NCBI GenBank assembly: GCA_024742655.1
Contig: JANSYB010000068.1
Location: 1-8,235, forward strand
Length of the DNA: 8,235 bases
DNA from: Paracoccaceae bacterium
Lineage (GTDB): Bacteria > Pseudomonadota > Alphaproteobacteria > Rhodobacterales > Rhodobacteraceae
Direction of reading: 5' to 3'
Below the pieces are notes generated by a model, which was not told where the DNA came from, ran no database searches, and worked only from the letters and a program-made list of their open reading frames with translations. The stretch's first letter is position 1, and each line of letters begins with the position of its first letter. The position numbers were made by a program, and so were the translations under genes. Shown one piece after another: positions 5,713 to 8,235 of the stretch.

Positions 5713-6600
5713 ATGGGCGACAGTAACGAAGACTCTTCTAACGCAGCGCAGCGCGCGCAGGTCGATGATCAGGACAATGACGCCGAGCAGGGCGGGTTTT
5801 TCCGCCGCCTCTTTGGCATGGGGTCGGGCGAGGACACGCCCGAGACCGAGACGGGCAGGCACGACGCATCAAGTGATTTCGTGCCCGGACTGGGCAATCT
5901 GCGCCGTCTGACGGTCGAGGATGTCGCGATCCCCAAGGCCGACATTGTTTCTGTTCCCGCAACAATCACCAAGGATGAGCTGGTCCAGACCTTCCGCGAC
6001 AGCGGGCTGACCCGCCTGCCGGTCTACGAGGGCACGCTGGACACGCCCATCGGTTTCGCGCATCTCAAGGATTTCGCGCTTCGCCATGGCTTCAACGGGG
6101 CCGGGCGGTTTTCCCTCAAAAAGATGCTGCGCCCGCTCTTGTTCGTCCCGCCCTCCATGTCGATCGGCGTGCTCTTGCAGAAGATGCAGGCCGAACGTCG
6201 CCACATGGCGCTGGTGATCGATGAATATGGCGGTGTCGACGGGCTGGTGACCATCGAGGACCTGATCGAACAGGTCGTGGGCGAGATTGCCGACGAGCAT
6301 GATATAGACGAGGGCCATTTCTGGACCCAGGAGAAGCCGGGGTGCTATCTGGCCAAGGCCAAGACCCCGCTGGAAGAATTCGAGGCCGAGATCGGCCTGT
6401 CCCTGACCGAGACCGAAGAGGTCGACGAGGAAGAGATCGACACGCTTGGCGGGCTGGTGTTCATGCTTCTGGGCCGGGTCCCGGTACGGGGCGAACTGGT
6501 CGAGCACCCAAGCGGCGTCGAAATCCAGGTTCTGGACGCGGACCCGCGTCGGATCAAGCGGCTGCGCGTGCGTCTGCCCGACCATCAGGCCGAAGGCTGA
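5713..6600 (+). CDS. corC: CorC/HlyC-family CBS-domain protein
   Basis: A 295-residue soluble protein of the CorC/HlyC (hemolysin C-like) family. It is the short form without the membrane-embedded DUF21 domain. A poorly conserved acidic N-terminus (1-55) is followed by a tandem CBS pair. The first CBS (about 68-130) contains VPATITKDELVQTFRDSGLT and RLPVYEG. The second (about 135-195) contains MALVIDEYGGVDGLVTIEDL and the family hallmark IEQVVGEIADEHD. The C-terminal transporter-associated domain (about 210-290) ends in the GRVPVRGELVEHPSGVEIQV region. CBS pairs of this type bind adenine nucleotides, and the E. coli homologue has been linked to Mg2+/Co2+ handling; the exact role is unsettled. 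ATG 5713 is chosen because GGAAAG (5702-5707) lies five bases upstream. An in-frame GTG at 5707 and a TTG at 5668 are less likely. The gene follows ybeY by 41 bases and precedes lnt by 44 bases or fewer, fitting one operon. Confidence 0.94.
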   Translation: MGDSNEDSSNAAQRAQVDDQDNDAEQGGFFRRLFGMGSGEDTPETETGRHDASSDFVPGLGNLRRLTVEDVAIPKADIVSVPATITKDELVQTFRDSGLTRLPVYEGTLDTPIGFAHLKDFALRHGFNGAGRFSLKKMLRPLLFVPPSMSIGVLLQKMQAERRHMALVIDEYGGVDGLVTIEDLIEQVVGEIADEHDIDEGHFWTQEKPGCYLAKAKTPLEEFEAEIGLSLTETEEVDEEEIDTLGGLVFMLLGRVPVRGELVEHPSGVEIQVLDADPRRIKRLRVRLPDHQAEG

Positions 6601-6644
6601 GCCGCGTGCGCGCACCGGGCGATGTGGCGCGGTGGGCGGTTGGA

Positions 6645-8129
6645 ATGCCCCGGCTGCGCCGGGCCGGGCTGGCCGTTGCCTTGGGCGCGCTGGCGGCCTT
6701 GGGGCAGGCGCCTTTGTCGCTGTGGCCCTTGACCGTTCTCGGCCTTGCCCTGCTTTACGCGATGCTGCGCGAAACGGTGGGCTGGCGTCGGGCCGCGTGG
6801 CTTGGGGGCGCGGCGGGCTCGGGGTACTTCGCGGTGGCGCTCAGCTGGATCGTGGAGCCGTTTCTGGTCGACATTGCGCGGCATGGCTGGATGGCGCCCT
6901 TTGCGCTTTTGTTCCTGAGTGCCGGAATGGGGCTGTTCTGGGCCGGGGCCTTTGCGGGCGCGCGCGCGCTTGGCGGCGGGGCTGCGGCATGGATGGCCGC
7001 GGGCGGCGTGGCCGAGGCGATCCGGGGCCGGCTTTTCACCGGCTTTCCCTGGGCGCAGACGGGCCATGCCTGGATCGAAACGCCCATGCTGCACTGGTCC
7101 AGCCTGGGCGGCGCATTGGGTCTGAGCCTGCTGATGCTGGGTGCTGCGGCGGCCTTGTGGCATCTGGTGGCAGGGCCGTCCCGTGGCTGGGCCGGCATGG
7201 CCCTGGCTGCAGTGCTGGGCCTGTTGGTTGGGGGCGCGGCGTTGCGTCCGGCGGTGCAGGCGGATGACACGGCCCCGGTCGTGCGCCTCGTGCAACCCAA
7301 TGCCGCCCAGCATGAAAAATGGGATCCCGACAAGGTTCAGATCTTCTTTGACCGCCAGGTGGCCTATTCCAACGCGACGGGAGACATGGGTCTGCCGGAC
7401 CTGATCGTCTGGCCCGAGACCGCGATCCCGGTGCTGTTGAACAACGCCGAGCCGACCTTGCGCGCAATCGCAAAGGCCGCACGGGAGGTGCCCGTCGTGC
7501 TGGGCCTGCGGCGATATGATGGCGCGCGTATCTTCAACTCTCTCGTGCTGCTGGACGAGGCGGGCGGCGTGGCCTCGCTCTATGACAAGCACCACCTTGT
7601 GCCATTCGGTGAATTTATCCCGTTCGGGCATGTTCTGGGCCGGCTGGGCATCCGGGGGCTTGCCGCGGAAACCGGCGACGGGTTTTCGGCCGGGCCGGGC
7701 GCGCAGGTGATCGGGCTGGGTGATCTGGGACGCGCCATCCCGCTGATCTGCTACGAAGGGGTTTTCGCGCGCAATATCACGCGCGCACCGGCCCGGCCGG
7801 ACGTGTTGCTTCTGATTACGAATGACGCGTGGTTCGGCAAGGTGTCGGGCCCGTATCAACACCTCGCGCAGGCCCGTCTGCGCAGCGCCGAACAGGGCCT
7901 GCCGATGATCCGCGTGGCCAATACCGGTGTTTCGGCGATGATCGACGCAACCGGCCGGATCACCAGGCAGATCCCGCTGGGCGAGGCCGGATGGATCGAT
8001 GCGCGCCTGCCCGCGGCCTTGCCGCCAACCCCGTATGCCCGCACCGGGGATGCGCCGGCGCTGCTTTTGATGGCCCTGCTGGCCGCGTTGTCGATGTGGC
8101 ACAACGCCCGCGGGCGACCGGGCGTTTAG
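6645..8129 (+). CDS. lnt: Apolipoprotein N-acyltransferase Lnt
   Basis: An inner-membrane enzyme that adds the third acyl chain to the N-terminal cysteine of diacylglyceryl lipoproteins. At 494 residues it is close to the usual length. The first about 200 residues hold several hydrophobic segments (roughly 7-40, 50-70, 82-125, 155-172, 183-200). A carbon-nitrogen hydrolase domain (about 210-455) follows, then a last membrane segment near 470-486. The catalytic triad is visible: E258 in WPETAIP, K315 in YDKHHLVPFGEF and C369 in LICYEGVF. ITNDAWFG (391-398) and RVANTG (423-428) are further family blocks. The start is uncertain. ATG 6645 has GGGCGG (6634-6639) five bases upstream and leads straight into the first membrane segment. 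In-frame GTG codons at 6624 and 6606 would add 7 or 13 residues, and the latter would leave only 5 bases after corC. It is the last gene of the phoH-ybeY-corC-lnt series, and the lipoprotein at 3629-3934 is a plausible local substrate. Confidence 0.96.
   Translation: MPRLRRAGLAVALGALAALGQAPLSLWPLTVLGLALLYAMLRETVGWRRAAWLGGAAGSGYFAVALSWIVEPFLVDIARHGWMAPFALLFLSAGMGLFWAGAFAGARALGGGAAAWMAAGGVAEAIRGRLFTGFPWAQTGHAWIETPMLHWSSLGGALGLSLLMLGAAAALWHLVAGPSRGWAGMALAAVLGLLVGGAALRPAVQADDTAPVVRLVQPNAAQHEKWDPDKVQIFFDRQVAYSNATGDMGLPDLIVWPETAIPVLLNNAEPTLRAIAKAAREVPVVLGLRRYDGARIFNSLVLLDEAGGVASLYDKHHLVPFGEFIPFGHVLGRLGIRGLAAETGDGFSAGPGAQVIGLGDLGRAIPLICYEGVFARNITRAPARPDVLLLITNDAWFGKVSGPYQHLAQARLRSAEQGLPMIRVANTGVSAMIDATGRITRQIPLGEAGWIDARLPAALPPTPYARTGDAPALLLMALLAALSMWHNARGRPGV
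8103..8126 (+). terminator. Hairpin at the 3' end of lnt, possible terminator
   Basis: AACGCCCG (8103-8110) pairs perfectly with CGGGCGTT (8119-8126) around an 8-base loop. The stem ends immediately before the lnt stop TAG (8127-8129) and is followed by only TTTAG rather than a long T-run. Its place just ahead of the apparent metK promoter would suit a terminator separating the lnt operon from the riboswitch-controlled gene. However, it lies inside coding sequence and could be fortuitous. Confidence 0.35.
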
Positions 8130-8132
8130 TGA

Positions 8133-8161
8133 TTGACCTCGCCCGTTTGCCTGCCTATTCA
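8133..8161 (+). promoter_or_regulatory. Probable sigma-70 promoter of metK
   Basis: TTGACC (8133-8138, five of six matches to the -35 consensus) is followed after exactly 17 bases by TATTCA (8156-8161), a weaker -10. Transcription would start around 8167-8169, one to three bases before the first stem of the SAM/SAH riboswitch. This is the arrangement expected if the riboswitch forms the very 5' end of the metK mRNA. The good spacing and position raise the plausibility; the -10 is poor in its last three bases. Confidence 0.5.
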
Positions 8162-8170
8162 AGCTGAAAT

Positions 8171-8215
8171 CCGTCACAACGGCTTCCTGGCGTGGCGGTT
8201 TAACCCTAATGGAGC
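8171..8215 (+). ncRNA. SAM/SAH riboswitch in the metK leader
   Basis: The sequence matches the compact SAM/SAH riboswitch known from Rhodobacterales metK leaders. The 7-bp stem P1 is CCGTCAC (8171-8177) with GTGGCGG (8192-8198), including one T-G wobble. Its loop carries the conserved AACGGCTTCCTGGC (8178-8191). A linker and the downstream segment AATGGAGCA (8208-8216) follow. The pseudoknot forms between GCTTCC (8182-8187, one U left out for ligand contact) and GGAGC (8211-8215). GGAG (8211-8214) is also the metK Shine-Dalgarno, seven bases before the ATG. Binding of SAM or SAH therefore hides the ribosome-binding site and lowers synthesis of SAM synthetase. The identification rests on remembered consensus and on base pairing checked by hand. 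Confidence 0.93.
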
Positions 8216-8221
8216 ACTTTC

Positions 8222-8235
8222 ATGTCCCGAAATAA
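8222..8235 (+). CDS. metK: S-adenosylmethionine synthetase MetK, 5' end only
   Basis: Only the first four codons (MSRN) and two further bases are inside the window. The ATG at 8222 has GGAG (8211-8214) seven bases upstream. The assignment rests on the SAM/SAH riboswitch immediately in front of it, since that class is found before metK, and on MSRN being a typical start of rhodobacterial MetK. The enzyme makes SAM from methionine and ATP in the cytoplasm, so the riboswitch gives product feedback. The coding sequence itself is too short to prove the family. Confidence 0.82.

Noticed and set aside
6342..6644. Upstream extension of the lnt frame inside corC
   Set aside because: The frame is open by chance. 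The extension is Arg/Gly/Pro-rich and not Lnt-like, whereas corC in the other frame is conserved to its last residues.
6446..7267. Second + strand frame overlapping corC and lnt
   Set aside because: Its composition (Gly, Arg, Ala, Trp-rich, no motif) is that of an out-of-frame reading of corC and lnt, both of which are certain.
6585..8177. Very long open frame on the - strand opposite lnt
   Set aside because: High-G+C coding sequence commonly leaves the opposite strand open. The translation is rich in Arg, Gln, Pro and Gly without domains, while the + strand encodes a complete Lnt with its catalytic triad.
1..8235. CRISPR array, insertion sequence, prophage or defence system
   Set aside because: No regularly spaced repeats, transposase or integrase motifs, terminal repeats with target duplications or defence-gene domains were seen. 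The genes are housekeeping genes with uniform composition.

Overview
The window looks like a chromosomal housekeeping stretch from an alphaproteobacterium of the order Rhodobacterales (Roseobacter-type). The grounds are high G+C with strong third-position G/C bias, the gene order miaB ... phoH-ybeY-corC-lnt followed by metK, and above all a SAM/SAH riboswitch motif directly in front of metK, an RNA class known from Rhodobacterales metK leaders. I see no insertion sequence, phage gene, tRNA, rRNA or CRISPR array.

Layout. Positions 1-39 are the last codons of an upstream gene cut by the window edge. A small unrecognised membrane-anchored protein (180-476, +) converges on a 289-residue glycosyltransferase-like protein (507-1376, -), with a short GC-rich hairpin between their stops. 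That gene diverges from miaB (1487-2815, +), the tRNA methylthiotransferase, across a 110-bp region with several small palindromes. After a hairpin-rich gap comes an AT-rich leader and a two-gene unit: an exported OmpA-family protein (3040-3618) and a small lipoprotein (3629-3934). The two share a 32-residue two-cysteine module. A textbook intrinsic terminator (3959-3988) closes the unit.

The next block is the conserved set phoH (4082-5083), ybeY (5183-5671), corC (5713-6600) and lnt (6645-8129), all on the + strand: a PhoH ATPase, the YbeY endoribonuclease/rRNA maturation factor, a CBS-domain CorC/HlyC protein and apolipoprotein N-acyltransferase. The phoH-ybeY gap (5084-5182) is packed with perfect and near-perfect palindromes. 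They can fold as separate hairpins or as one long-range structure, and the outer stem would cover the only Shine-Dalgarno-like bases of ybeY. After lnt comes a probable promoter, the SAM/SAH riboswitch (8171-8215) and the first codons of metK (8222 onward).

How the genes fit together: miaB uses SAM, metK makes SAM, and the riboswitch adjusts metK translation to SAM/SAH. PhoH, YbeY and MiaB belong to RNA metabolism and translation quality. Lnt completes lipoprotein maturation in the inner membrane and could act on the small lipoprotein encoded upstream. The least described parts are the paired two-cysteine proteins at 3040-3934, the palindrome cluster at 5084-5182, and the glycosyltransferase-like gene, which appears to lack the family's usual DxD motif.
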